Below, in pieces: positions 19,067-28,705 of a DNA stretch of 64,000 nucleotides. Source of the DNA: Epilithonimonas bovis DSM 19482 (GTDB lineage Bacteria; Bacteroidota; Bacteroidia; Flavobacteriales; Weeksellaceae); contig NZ_FTPU01000007.1 in NCBI RefSeq assembly GCF_900108115.1, forward strand, positions 37,464-101,463. The letters are read 5' to 3'. Within the stretch, counting starts at the first letter, position 1. Each line of letters begins with the position of its first letter. Under the pieces are notes generated by a model. The model saw only the letters and a program-made list of their open reading frames with translations, had not been told where the DNA came from and searched no databases. Both the position numbers and the translations under genes were made by a program.

Positions 19067-20545
19067 TTAATAGCCAGGATTTTGAGTCAGGTTTGGATTT
19101 CTGTCTCGCTCAATTTGAGGAATTGGCAGAAGAAGATGCTTGTTGGAAGCATTGGATTTTCCAATAGAGTGTAAAAAGTTAAGCCCGTATTGCCCGTTAT
19201 TTACACGTACAAGGTCAAACCATCTTTGCCCCTCAAAAGCTAATTCTATCCTTCTCTCATGAAGAACCTTATCACGGAAAGCTGTCTGAGAAAGTCCTGA
19301 TACAGGAGATAATCCGGCTCTGGCTCTTACAAGGTTTAGCGGAACTGCTGCCTGAGCAGTTTGCCCCAATTCATTAAGTGCTTCAGCCTTCATCAACAAA
19401 ACTTCTGAGTAACGCATCACCGGGAAGTTAAGCGGGCTGTTGTTATATGACGGGAATGCCGATAGCGGCACCAAGAATTTTCTTACGTTATAACCTGTCA
19501 ACGAGTAAGATGCTTTGTAATCTTTACCATCATACTGTGGGCAACCTTCATAGAAGATACTTTTTTCTTTTCTGTTGTCGCCAGCCTCGTAGCTGTCTAC
19601 AAACTCCTGAGTTGGCTGGTTCCAGCCGTAACCTCCGCCACCAACAAAGTTAGATCCCCGCGGCCCCATGAACGGGCTCGCCCATGATGCCTGATTCTGG
19701 TTACCCCAGAAATCATAATTACCATCTGATGCATACTGAACTTCAAATAAAGATTCTACAGAGTTCTCTGTATTCACATTGAAGTTATTAGAATAATCTG
19801 CATTAAGCGAATAACCCATCCCTTCCAGCTGTGTAGTTAGCTCAACCACTTTTTGCCAGTTACCCAATGTAAGATATACTTTTGCCAATTGCCCTATCGC
19901 AGCGCCTTTGCTTGCACGGCCTTTGTCTGCATCGCCATAAGTTTGTTTGATAGGTAATAATTGTATTGCTTTTTCCAAATCCGAAATAATCAGATTGTAA
20001 ACATCAGCCTTTGGTGATCTTGCCGGATAAAGGTCTCCGTTAACATCCTGTGGCTCTGTAACAATAGGCACATCACCGAAAAACCTTACTAAAACAAAGT
20101 AATAGTGTGATCTAAGAAAATAAGCCTCTCCCAAACTTCTGTTTTTGACAGCATCATCAATATTAAGCGTTGGTGCTGTTTTGATCACAATATTGGAGGA
20201 CAGAATACCTGGCCATGGCCCTCTCCAAAGATCCAAAACACCTTGATTGTCTGTACTGGTAACAAAATTGGAAAGCTGAGTAGTTTCTATACCGTCATCT
20301 CCGCCACCAGCACCTACAATACTGTTCCCTGCAAAAATATCGGTAGTCCACATTCTCATATTATAAAGCTTTGGCCACTGCAATGGCTGATAAGCTCCGT
20401 TTACCATCGTAATCAGCTCTTCTGCAGTTTTTGGATAGTTGCCTGTATTAATTGTATCAGGCTGCACTTTGTCCAAAAAGTCGTCACTACAATTGATCAT
20501 TGTAAGTGTAAGAAGCGCGAATAATGTTATTTTTATCTTTTTCAT
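19067..20545 (-). CDS. SusD/RagB-family nutrient-uptake lipoprotein
   Basis: A 492-residue lipoprotein (signal ending LTLTMINC, acylated Cys19). SusD features include the N-terminal ...LDKVQPDTINTGNYPKTAEELITMVNGAYQPL segment, TPR-like helices, the FLRSHYYFVLVRFFGDVPIV motif near 140-160, and the C-terminal LLMKAEALNELGQTAQA...RHERRIELAFEGQRWFDLVR-like region that is diagnostic of RagB/SusD. It caps the SusC barrel and delivers glycan to it. Gene order SusC-SusD-SusE is conserved here. Confidence 0.96.
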   Translation of the reverse strand: MKKIKITLFALLTLTMINCSDDFLDKVQPDTINTGNYPKTAEELITMVNGAYQPLQWPKLYNMRMWTTDIFAGNSIVGAGGGDDGIETTQLSNFVTSTDNQGVLDLWRGPWPGILSSNIVIKTAPTLNIDDAVKNRSLGEAYFLRSHYYFVLVRFFGDVPIVTEPQDVNGDLYPARSPKADVYNLIISDLEKAIQLLPIKQTYGDADKGRASKGAAIGQLAKVYLTLGNWQKVVELTTQLEGMGYSLNADYSNNFNVNTENSVESLFEVQYASDGNYDFWGNQNQASWASPFMGPRGSNFVGGGGYGWNQPTQEFVDSYEAGDNRKEKSIFYEGCPQYDGKDYKASYSLTGYNVRKFLVPLSAFPSYNNSPLNFPVMRYSEVLLMKAEALNELGQTAQAAVPLNLVRARAGLSPVSGLSQTAFRDKVLHERRIELAFEGQRWFDLVRVNNGQYGLNFLHSIGKSNASNKHLLLPIPQIERDRNPNLTQNPGY

Positions 20546-20573
20546 GTGTAGATTATACTTTTTTAATGGTTAT

Positions 20574-20628
20574 ATGCCATCGCTTAATTTTCGTATCTAT
20601 TGGAGTTCCAAAATTATAGCAATGTCAT
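20574..20628 (-). promoter_or_regulatory. Intercistronic hairpin, susC-susD gap
   Basis: Arms ATGCCATCGCT (20574-20584) and AGCAATGTCAT (20618-20628) pair with two mismatches. The central CTATTGGAGTTCCAAAA resembles the inner hairpin of the susD-susE element. The shared sequence suggests a common origin and role. Confidence 0.55.
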
Positions 20629-20639
20629 TGTTTTGTTAA

Positions 20640-23432
20640 TTAGAATCCGATATTAAGTCCGAGAGAAACAATTCTTGTGATAGGATAAGTCCCGTTATCA
20701 ATTCCGTTTACCGGTACTTCCGGATCAAAACCAGAATATTTTGTCCAAGTGATTAAGTTCTGTGCAGATAAGAAAACCTTCACCATATTTAGATTTTCTC
20801 CAAAAACACCTTTTGGAAGCGTGTAACTAAGGTTGATGTTTTTTACTTTGATGTAAGAACCATCTTCTACATAACGGTCGCTCACACGCGAGTTTTGGTT
20901 AGGATCACCAAAAACAGCCCTTGGCATCGTGTAACTTGTTCCCTCACCTGTCCAGCGGCCTAAAACAGCAGTGCTCTGGTTCTGGATTACAGACATTGCC
21001 TCTGTATACATTCTGTTGGCATTGAGAATATCATTACCATAACTGCCCTGAAGGAAAATAGTCAGGTCAAAATTTTTGTAGGTAAAGGTATTATTAAGGG
21101 AAAATGTGAATTTTGGGTTTGGATTCCCAATAATTGTACGGTCTTTGTCATTGATAACACCGTCGTTATTAAGATCTTTGAAACGGATATCCCCAGGAGA
21201 CGTACTGGTAGTAGAGCTGGATCCAGGCATTTGTACCGCATGGGCATCAACTTCTGCCTGATTTTGGAAAATACCATCTGTCACATAACCATAAAACACA
21301 TTTACAGGATAACCTGCCATAATCTGTGCAAAAGTACTGTTCAAACCTCCTGACGCCGTAATGATTGGCGTTTTGCTATTGATATCTACCGCATTATTCT
21401 TATTATAAGAAAATACAACATCTGTCGACCACTTAAAGTTTTCGCCTACAAAGTTCTTAGTAGATAAAGTAGCCTCAATACCTTTATTCTGAATTTTACC
21501 AGCATTAATAGACGGCGTATAAACATCCGAATAACCAGAGGTTACGGGTACAGACATTGGGACAAGCATATCGTTGGTATTTTTAATATAACCATCAACG
21601 ATTAAGCTGATCCTGTTATTAAGTATATCCAAATCGAATCCAACATTATACTGCTCCTGGCCTTCCCATTTTACATACGGGTTAGGCAAAACCGTTGGCA
21701 TCACAGCACTTACGTAGGTATTGTTAAAATTGTACTGATAAGTATTGTAAGAAGATGCAAATGCATAGTTTCCGATATTCTGGTTACCAGTAATACCGTA
21801 GCCTAATCTTAGCTTCAGGTTATTAATGGTTTTAGAGTCTTTAAGGAAATTTTCATTGGAAATCCTCCATGCCAATGCGGCGGAAGGGAACCAACCCCAT
21901 TTATTACCTTCTCCAAATCTTGAAGAACCATCACGACGGATAGTAGCTGTCAAATAATACTTATCGGCATAATTATATGTGGCGCGCGCAAGATAAGACA
22001 TCAATGCCCATTCTGACATGTTACCATGTTGTACTGGTTGCAAAATACCGTTATCAATCTGCTGAGTGTTATCGCTGGCAAATTTTGATACCGATGCATT
22101 AAGATAATTGTATTGATTGGTTTGCGCACTGGTACCCACTACCGCATTAATGTGGTGCTCTCCAAAATTCTTGTCATAGGTCAGCGTATTATCCCAAAGC
22201 ATGGTTATACTGCGGTTGCTACCTTCATAGAGATAAGAGTTCTCCTGAGTTTTGATCCCCCATGCGTATTTTGGCGACCAGGTTCTGTCGTACCAAAGGT
22301 TGGCCTCGATACCGCCCAAAGATTTGAATTTGAGATCTTTGATCAGGTCAATTTCTGCGTAGATATTTCCCTGGATGTTATAGCCTTTAGTCGAATTATC
22401 TACAATGGTAGCTTTCCCAATTGGGTTATCAATATCACCGTACAGCATTGGATTACTACCAGGACCTGCAAAATTGCCATTAGCATCATATATTGCCCTT
22501 GTTGGCAGAGAAAGTATGGTATTCTTGATATCATAGCTTCCTTTGGTTTTTACATCATGTTGCAACTTAACACTGTTACCAATTTTTAGGAAAGGCTTGA
22601 TCTTGGTATCACCGTTCAACTGTACAATATAACGGTCATAGTTGGTATTGAGCACAACACCCTTCTGGTTAAAATAACTGGCAGATACGTAAATATTGCT
22701 TTTCTCCGACCGGTCTCCGTAAGATAAAGAGTAGCTGGACATCATTGCCGGGCTAAAAAGAGCCTTGAGCCAATCGGTCCCGTTGCCTAAAGCTGCCGGG
22801 TTAGCAAATTCTGGGTTAGTTGCCTGCCCTCCATTGGCCAAAAGTTCATTATTTAACTGTGCATATTGCGATGCATTAAGAACTTTGGTCATGTTGGTTA
22901 CGCTTTGTACCCCTGTAAACGTATCGAAATTAAGGATTCCTCCTTTCGCGCCCCGTTTTGTGGTGATCATGACTACGCCATTAGCTCCACGTGCACCATA
23001 GATGGCTGTAGAAGAAGCATCTTTCAGGATATTGATCGACTCCACATCGTTCATATTGATCTGGTTAAGTCCCCCATTAAGAGGCATACCGTCTACAACG
23101 ATAAGCGGATCATTGTTCTGAATAGTTCCGGTTCCCCTGATCCTGAATGTCACATTACTCCCCGGTTCCCCGGAATTGATAACGCTAACTCCCGATGCAC
23201 GGCCCTGGATGGCCTGCCCAATATCAGCAACAGGCTGGTTTCCTGCTTTTGTCAGGTTGATTACAGATACAGAACCTGTAAGATCCTTGGCTTTAGCTTT
23301 TCCGTAGCCTATGACAACAACCTCGTCAATCTTCTGTTCTTTCTGAAGAGTATCGGATTCTTGCGCATATAAATTTCCAGAAAAATAGAGAGCCGCCACA
23401 GCAACGGTACATCTCAGGTATTTTGATTTCAT
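20640..23432 (-). CDS. SusC/RagA-family TonB-dependent glycan transporter
   Basis: A 930-residue outer-membrane receptor. A signal peptide (to about residue 23, ...NLYAQE) leads directly into a TonB-box/plug start KIDEVVVIGYGKAKAKDLTGSV, then the plug (GRASGVSVINSGEPGSNVTFRIRGTGTIQNNDPLIVVDGMPL) and a 22-strand beta-barrel ending in a terminal aromatic (SLGLNIGF). It lacks the N-terminal carboxypeptidase-regulatory-like extension found in many SusC proteins. It imports oligosaccharides with SusD using TonB energy. It starts 18 nt after the GH27-like stop, in one operon. Confidence 0.96.
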   Translation of the reverse strand: MKSKYLRCTVAVAALYFSGNLYAQESDTLQKEQKIDEVVVIGYGKAKAKDLTGSVSVINLTKAGNQPVADIGQAIQGRASGVSVINSGEPGSNVTFRIRGTGTIQNNDPLIVVDGMPLNGGLNQINMNDVESINILKDASSTAIYGARGANGVVMITTKRGAKGGILNFDTFTGVQSVTNMTKVLNASQYAQLNNELLANGGQATNPEFANPAALGNGTDWLKALFSPAMMSSYSLSYGDRSEKSNIYVSASYFNQKGVVLNTNYDRYIVQLNGDTKIKPFLKIGNSVKLQHDVKTKGSYDIKNTILSLPTRAIYDANGNFAGPGSNPMLYGDIDNPIGKATIVDNSTKGYNIQGNIYAEIDLIKDLKFKSLGGIEANLWYDRTWSPKYAWGIKTQENSYLYEGSNRSITMLWDNTLTYDKNFGEHHINAVVGTSAQTNQYNYLNASVSKFASDNTQQIDNGILQPVQHGNMSEWALMSYLARATYNYADKYYLTATIRRDGSSRFGEGNKWGWFPSAALAWRISNENFLKDSKTINNLKLRLGYGITGNQNIGNYAFASSYNTYQYNFNNTYVSAVMPTVLPNPYVKWEGQEQYNVGFDLDILNNRISLIVDGYIKNTNDMLVPMSVPVTSGYSDVYTPSINAGKIQNKGIEATLSTKNFVGENFKWSTDVVFSYNKNNAVDINSKTPIITASGGLNSTFAQIMAGYPVNVFYGYVTDGIFQNQAEVDAHAVQMPGSSSTTSTSPGDIRFKDLNNDGVINDKDRTIIGNPNPKFTFSLNNTFTYKNFDLTIFLQGSYGNDILNANRMYTEAMSVIQNQSTAVLGRWTGEGTSYTMPRAVFGDPNQNSRVSDRYVEDGSYIKVKNINLSYTLPKGVFGENLNMVKVFLSAQNLITWTKYSGFDPEVPVNGIDNGTYPITRIVSLGLNIGF

Positions 23433-23450
23433 TTATAAAGGTTTTATATT

Positions 23451-25934
23451 TTACTTAATAATAATTTTTTGGCCAACAATCCTGTTATCAAGATTTACAT
23501 TCAGCAGGTAGCTGCCTCTAGTCATATTAGATACATTGATTTCATATTTATTGGATCCAACTGTTTCTTTTTTGATGAGTTTTCCGCTCATATCATATAG
23601 TTCATAGCTTTTGATCTTAGCATCTTTAGCAGATAAAAAGACCGCTTTGTCTGCAGGATTAGGATAAATCATCAGATTTTGTTTTGTAATATCCGATACG
23701 GCGAGCTGATTATAAACATTGTATTGCAATGTCATATCATTGAAATCGATATTGTAATTCCCGGCAGTAGGAATGTTAAACGTGATATTAGCTCCTCCAC
23801 CAGTCGTCTGTTGTGCAAAGCCATTGGTTCCTGTGGCATTTCCCCAGTCGTCGCCTGTCCAGTTATTGGTATTGACAAACTTCATTTCGTAATCGCCTAC
23901 AGCCAATGCAATACCTGTTTTTTGCCATTTGTCACTCTGTAATGTCATCTGCTGTGGTGCCCAGTTACTGAATGATCCTGCGACAAACATAGCCTGCTGA
24001 TGAGATGGTGTAAACTGAATGCTATACTGCAATGTAATATCGTTAAAATCTATGGTATAAGTGCCTGGCGTTGTAATGCTAAAGCTGATATTGCCGCCAC
24101 CGCCTGTCGTCTGTTGTGCTGATCCGGACAATCCTGTTGCATTACCCCAATCTTCACCGGTAAAATTATTGGTGTTGGCAAACTTAAGTTCATAATTACC
24201 CGCTAAAAATATCTGGTTTTTAAGTTTCCAGGAATTATTTTCAAAAGTCATTGGCTTCATCCCCCAATTGTTGTAAGTACCACCAACAAACATCTGTGCG
24301 CTGTGGCCTCCTGTAACGTCAAAACTCTGTAACTGAGGAATAGCAGCGCAGTAGCCGTTACCGCCCCCTTGTTTTGCCTGAATAAAAACAGTACCATTAA
24401 CACCGGTCAACTGGACCTGATTGTTAACAATCTTGGCTGGACCTGAAGTTACCTCGTAGCTTATTGCTTGAGCAGCAGAGGAAACAGCAGCTGGATCAAA
24501 TGCCGGATCGTTATAATTTTTATTAGGAATAGCCGGGAAAGTTATGCTTTGTGAATTGCAGCTTTCTGACGAGTTTTTAATTAATTTTAGGATGACACAT
24601 CCGTGTGGTGGCACTGTTACAGAGATATCGCTCATCTTCCCTAAGTTGGCATGTTGCCACAGATCGCGTACCATAACCTGTCCGGAGAGTCCCAGTTGAT
24701 TTTGAAAATTAAGACTTCTTGTCTGGGCAGTCGTTTCTCTGTTAAAGAATCCGATAATCCAGTCTCCATTGGATAATTGTCCTCTCCAGGTTTGGCTTCC
24801 TACATTGGTCGGGTCGTTATTAAGAGGTTTCCCTACAAATTTTGCGGCATTAAGCTCCAGTAATTCTGAATTTTGGTAAAGCCAAAGATCATTACCAATG
24901 GTGTTGTATTGGTCTGCAACAGTTACCGGGCCACCAGCCAGGACATTAAGAGAAATTACGCTTCGTTTCTCTGTATCGTTTGCAAAAGTGTTGATTCTCA
25001 GGAAGTCGCCATCCAGCTGAACCTTGCTATTACCTGTAAGCCTTGACCAATACACAAACCCGTCAAAAGCGTTAGCGTACTGTGACCATGTCTCATAATG
25101 GTGGCCTCTGTCTTTATCACTGAATTTGTACCATGTGCCTTCTCCTGCATCTTCATTAATTCTGATGAGATGCCCATATTTTTGCTCAAGTTCTGCAGTA
25201 TTAAAAAGATTTGGCATTACAAGGCTCAGATAAACACCATTGGCGTCACAAGCTTCCCGCATCCATCGCAAAGCTTTCTCATATTGGTCTTTCGTTCTTT
25301 GCGGACCTACAGTTCCTATATTACGGTCGTAACCGGACTCGAACCAAGAGAGGAAATCCACACGGAGATACCTAATCCCCATGTCGGCATAGTATTTTAC
25401 ATAACCTTTGACGTACGCTTCAGCCCCAGGCCTGTCTACCTGCACCCAGGTAAACCACTTGGCATTTTCTGTAGGATCTATAAGAGATGATACATTAATA
25501 TTAGTCCCAACAATTTTTTTTGTAGTATCATTAGGATCAACATGAATCCACAATGGATTTTCATACATGCCCAGAGTCATTCCCTTCCCTTGCAGATAAG
25601 TTGACCACCAAGCGTAGTCATGTACCCAATGGGATGAGTGGCTTTTTCTGTAACCATTCTCATTTATTTGGCTAGTGTCACCCCAACCATCCATACACAC
25701 CATATTATAACCATATGACTTAAGGTTTTGGTCCAGCCAATTAATATTGTTTGTAAGAGCCTCTTCGGTCAGATAATTGTCCTGAACACCGGCCATCTCC
25801 TTAACAATATGATATTCGTAAGGGTTCCAATATAATGGTGCTTTATAAGGATTTGTTTGTGCCTTATATAGATTACCGCCAAGGATAAGCATCCCGATAA
25901 GGCAGTAAGTTAGATATTGTATAATTTTTTTCAT
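23451..25934 (-). CDS. GH27-like glycosidase (isomaltodextranase candidate), T9SS-secreted
   Basis: An 827-residue secreted enzyme. After the signal peptide (about 1-26) a TIM barrel shows YNMVCMDGWGDTS (77-89), MTLGMYENPLWIH and GIRYLRVDF with candidate nucleophile D193, and later NEDAGEG with a candidate acid/base. A C-terminal beta domain ends VPPHGCVILKL (about 441-451). Two near-identical beta-modules of SusE/F glucan-binding type follow (about 547-640 and 648-740). A T9SS type A sorting domain (IYPNPADKA... to QKIIIK) closes the protein. GH27 includes alpha-galactosidases and isomaltodextranases. The neighbouring glucan genes favour the latter. It is the first gene of the operon after the regulator. 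Confidence 0.72.
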   Translation of the reverse strand: MKKIIQYLTYCLIGMLILGGNLYKAQTNPYKAPLYWNPYEYHIVKEMAGVQDNYLTEEALTNNINWLDQNLKSYGYNMVCMDGWGDTSQINENGYRKSHSSHWVHDYAWWSTYLQGKGMTLGMYENPLWIHVDPNDTTKKIVGTNINVSSLIDPTENAKWFTWVQVDRPGAEAYVKGYVKYYADMGIRYLRVDFLSWFESGYDRNIGTVGPQRTKDQYEKALRWMREACDANGVYLSLVMPNLFNTAELEQKYGHLIRINEDAGEGTWYKFSDKDRGHHYETWSQYANAFDGFVYWSRLTGNSKVQLDGDFLRINTFANDTEKRSVISLNVLAGGPVTVADQYNTIGNDLWLYQNSELLELNAAKFVGKPLNNDPTNVGSQTWRGQLSNGDWIIGFFNRETTAQTRSLNFQNQLGLSGQVMVRDLWQHANLGKMSDISVTVPPHGCVILKLIKNSSESCNSQSITFPAIPNKNYNDPAFDPAAVSSAAQAISYEVTSGPAKIVNNQVQLTGVNGTVFIQAKQGGGNGYCAAIPQLQSFDVTGGHSAQMFVGGTYNNWGMKPMTFENNSWKLKNQIFLAGNYELKFANTNNFTGEDWGNATGLSGSAQQTTGGGGNISFSITTPGTYTIDFNDITLQYSIQFTPSHQQAMFVAGSFSNWAPQQMTLQSDKWQKTGIALAVGDYEMKFVNTNNWTGDDWGNATGTNGFAQQTTGGGANITFNIPTAGNYNIDFNDMTLQYNVYNQLAVSDITKQNLMIYPNPADKAVFLSAKDAKIKSYELYDMSGKLIKKETVGSNKYEINVSNMTRGSYLLNVNLDNRIVGQKIIIK

Positions 25935-26139
25935 AAAGAAATAATTAGCGTTTGGATCGTATTAACATAACATTAATGAAATGTTAATTGTGTGTTGCTA
26001 ATATATTTCTGTTAAGGTCGATTTTGCTACCGCATTGATCCTTTGTAAGGTTTAGGTAAACGATTTCACAAGGAATAAAAACTTAATTAATTGATTTACA
26101 AATTTTTAGTATTTGTAAAGATCTGTCTTAAAGTAAACG
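25935..26139. promoter_or_regulatory. Control region between SusR-like regulator and the operon
   Basis: This 205-bp gap holds two clean inverted repeats: TAACATT/AATGTTA (25968-25974, 25980-25986) and TTTACAAAT/ATTTGTAAA (26095-26103, 26111-26119). No TAnnTTTG promoter could be assigned, consistent with an activator-dependent promoter. The second repeat lies just past the regulator stop and could be an operator or a weak terminator. Confidence 0.5.
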
Positions 26140-27774
26140 CTATGCATCAGAAATGGTCCCGATTTGCATGATTTTCTTCTCAAAATCATCATTTTCAATC
26201 ACAGATTTTGCTTTCACCCTGCTCCTGTAGTTATATATAGTACGGACAGAATATCTTAAAAAATCAGAAATCTGATTAGAATCTGTTATGCCTAATCTGA
26301 TCAATGCAAAGATCCTTAACTCTGTATTAAGCGTTCCGTTTTTGATCAAATACTGTTCATCGGGCTTTATCAATTTATTAATTTCGTCCACAAAATTTGG
26401 ATATAGTCTTAAAAATGCGCTGTCGAAATTTTGGTATAATTCGTTAAGATCCATCTCATCGCTTTTCTTATTATTAACCATATCTGTCAGCTTATCTACC
26501 TGCCCGAGAGACAATCGTCGTGAGATCAATTTTTTGTAACGCTCAAATTTTTCCAGATAGATGGAACACTGGTTGATAAAAAATGCAACGTATTCTTCTT
26601 TCACAGTATTGGCCTCATCCAGCTTCACATTAACCAGTTTGAGATCGTGATTAACTTTCTTCAGCTCATTACGGGACCTTGCGATCATTTTCAGCTGTTT
26701 ATAAATAAAGTAAACTGTAATTCCCAATCCTACCATTAACAGGCTAATAATAATGACGGACAACCTGAGTTTCCGATTCTGATTATTAATGGTAAGAAGA
26801 TAAGTTTCCTCTATAATTGGCTGAACTTTGCTGATCTGTATACTTCTGAACCTGGCATTATAAAAGTTAGCGTCTTCCAGTGCGGACTGAATATATAGGT
26901 AAGCGCGCTCATTATCGCCTTTTTTATAAAGAATACCAGCTAAATCCTGCATAGATCGGTTTTCTTTGGTAGAAGATTCGATGTCCGAAATGGCGGAGTA
27001 GATCAAACACTGCTCCTGAGAATCTACATTGCCCAACTTGGCCTCTATCACCGCTTTACAAAAGCTGCCGATAGCATGCAGCCTGGTACCTTTCTTAGTG
27101 GTTTTCAGAAATTTATCAATATTAAAATTGGCTTGTTCCCATTCATTACTAATTCTGTTTTTATGGCTGAGAAAGAGGTAATAGAACGGATCTGTCGGGG
27201 CTAATGATTTATATGCAGAATTATAATAGTCCGCCAGTTTGTGCTTGTAGTTTCTGCCGTACATATTGTTATCCCCGCTATAATCTACAAGGTTAGAGTA
27301 CAGACATTCGTACGCCGAATTGTAGGCAAATCGGAGTTTGGGAGGTAAACTCTTAGGATCTATATTATCGAGAATTTCCTTAGATTCTGTAAAAAGGCCA
27401 GTGGTAGAAAGGAGTACAGACCTTTGCAACAATGTCTGGTAGAGCCAGTAGTTATTATGATTTTTGATGGCAAGCGCCTTATTTTTATCAGAATAGATGT
27501 AAGCAGAATCGCACTGGTATCCAAGATATTCCTCTACAATCTGGTTGTTGATTTCATACGTCATACTGTCGTTGGACAAATGCTGGTGCAAATCATTCTT
27601 AAGAATAAATATTTTTCTTTTTTTTATATTTTCGTACCTTTTCTTAGCATTGATTTTCTGATCAAGTTTTTTTAGAAGTGCTTCATTTTCATTGTTTTCC
27701 GCACTGTTTTTTTTACAATTAAAACAAACTATCAGAATCAAAAAGGAAAAGTAAAACCCAAACGGCTTATGCAT
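26140..27774 (-). CDS. SusR-like membrane regulator (DUF6377-type)
   Basis: A 544-residue protein. An N-terminal signal or anchor (residues 5-20) precedes a helical, TPR-like sensor region (about 30-330). Then come a single membrane segment (about 337-359), a coiled coil (about 365-395) and a C-terminal helix-turn-helix (LGITDSNQISDFLRYSVRTIYNYRSRVKAK, about 494-523). This is the architecture of SusR-type regulators of Bacteroidota starch loci: a periplasmic sensor and a cytoplasmic DNA-binding end in one chain. It lies immediately upstream of the operon on the same strand and is inferred to activate it on sensing a glucan breakdown product. Confidence 0.85.
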   Translation of the reverse strand: MHKPFGFYFSFLILIVCFNCKKNSAENNENEALLKKLDQKINAKKRYENIKKRKIFILKNDLHQHLSNDSMTYEINNQIVEEYLGYQCDSAYIYSDKNKALAIKNHNNYWLYQTLLQRSVLLSTTGLFTESKEILDNIDPKSLPPKLRFAYNSAYECLYSNLVDYSGDNNMYGRNYKHKLADYYNSAYKSLAPTDPFYYLFLSHKNRISNEWEQANFNIDKFLKTTKKGTRLHAIGSFCKAVIEAKLGNVDSQEQCLIYSAISDIESSTKENRSMQDLAGILYKKGDNERAYLYIQSALEDANFYNARFRSIQISKVQPIIEETYLLTINNQNRKLRLSVIIISLLMVGLGITVYFIYKQLKMIARSRNELKKVNHDLKLVNVKLDEANTVKEEYVAFFINQCSIYLEKFERYKKLISRRLSLGQVDKLTDMVNNKKSDEMDLNELYQNFDSAFLRLYPNFVDEINKLIKPDEQYLIKNGTLNTELRIFALIRLGITDSNQISDFLRYSVRTIYNYRSRVKAKSVIENDDFEKKIMQIGTISDA

Positions 27775-27873
27775 ACTTGTGAATAATTTTGACCAAGATA
27801 TGATTTTTTCGGATGATTAAAAAAATGCGCCGTTTACATCACCAGAATAAGCATAATAATTAAGACAAAGCAT

Positions 27874-27903
27874 TTTGTAATCAGATTATAAATTTTATAT
27901 TCA
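27874..27903 (+). promoter_or_regulatory. Possible deoD promoter
   Basis: TTTG at 27874-27877, an 18-bp spacer, then TATATTCA at 27896-27903 (two mismatches to TAnnTTTG). The start codon follows 19 nt later. Confidence 0.35.
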
Positions 27904-27922
27904 CGGTTTCAAAAAATAAATT

Positions 27923-28630
27923 ATGAGTGTCCATATCAGCGCTAAAAAAGGAGAAATTGCAAAAACAGTTTTGATGCCAGGCGACCCGCTAAGAGCCCAA
28001 TATATTGCCGACAATTACCTAACCGATGTCACCATGGTTAGCAAAACCAGAAATATCTATTATTTCACCGGGAAATTCAAAGGGAAAGAAATATCCGTTG
28101 GCGCCAGCGGCATGGGCTTCCCAAGTATCGGGATCTATTCTTATGAGCTGTTCACAGAGTATGATGTGGATACCATTATAAGAATTGGTACTTGCGGAGC
28201 TTACACCACAGATCTTCAGCTTTTTGATATCCTGAATGTAGATAAAGCAGCCAGCGAAAGTACTTATGCCAAATTTGCTTGGGGAATAGAAGATGAAGCG
28301 ATCGCCAATCAGGGTAATGCTTTTGATAAAATTAATGAAACAGCAAAAGAATTAAACCTGGCCACAAAAGCTGTGAATATACACTCCAGCGACATTTTTT
28401 ACAGAAAAGACCCGGCTGTCCCAGCCATTGCTCAAAAGTACAATTGCCCTGCGGTGGAGATGGAGGCGTTTGCATTGTTCGCTAATGCACAATATCTGGG
28501 CAAAAATGCAGCGACTATATTAACTGTCTCGGACATTATCCCAACAAGAGAATTTATCTCTGCCGACCAACGCGAGCAGGCTCTCAGAACCATGATGGAG
28601 CTGTCCCTGGAAACTGCTTTAAAATTCTAG
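27923..28630 (+). CDS. deoD: Purine-nucleoside phosphorylase, DeoD type
   Basis: A 235-residue cytoplasmic enzyme that splits purine (deoxy)nucleosides with phosphate in nucleoside salvage. Family features are the N-terminal HISAKKGEIAKTVLMPGDPLRA with the phosphate loop, TRNIYYFTGKFKGK, GMGFPSIGIYSYEL, IRIGTCGAY, the VEMEAFAL ribose-binding segment, and the catalytic Asp in TVSDIIPT. The length matches the hexameric DeoD family. It is divergent from the SusR-like regulator and convergent with the M4 protease, and looks like a stand-alone housekeeping gene. Confidence 0.96.
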   Translation: MSVHISAKKGEIAKTVLMPGDPLRAQYIADNYLTDVTMVSKTRNIYYFTGKFKGKEISVGASGMGFPSIGIYSYELFTEYDVDTIIRIGTCGAYTTDLQLFDILNVDKAASESTYAKFAWGIEDEAIANQGNAFDKINETAKELNLATKAVNIHSSDIFYRKDPAVPAIAQKYNCPAVEMEAFALFANAQYLGKNAATILTVSDIIPTREFISADQREQALRTMMELSLETALKF

Positions 28631-28650
28631 CCAATCTTCTATCAAAATAA

Positions 28651-28687
28651 AAAAAATGCTTCTGAAAAAATCAGAAGCATTTTTTAT
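28651..28687. terminator. Bidirectional terminator between deoD and M4 protease
   Basis: A perfect stem of about 14 bp (28651-28665 with 28671-28685), a 5-nt A loop, and A/T tracts on both sides. Confidence 0.88.
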
Positions 28688-28705
28688 AGGTTTAGGATTG
28701 AGAAA

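Noticed and set aside
23451-25934. GH66 endo-dextranase assignment
   Set aside because: The barrel motifs (MDGWG, YLRVDF and the VPPHGCVIL end) fit GH27-like enzymes better than GH66; context alone suggested GH66.
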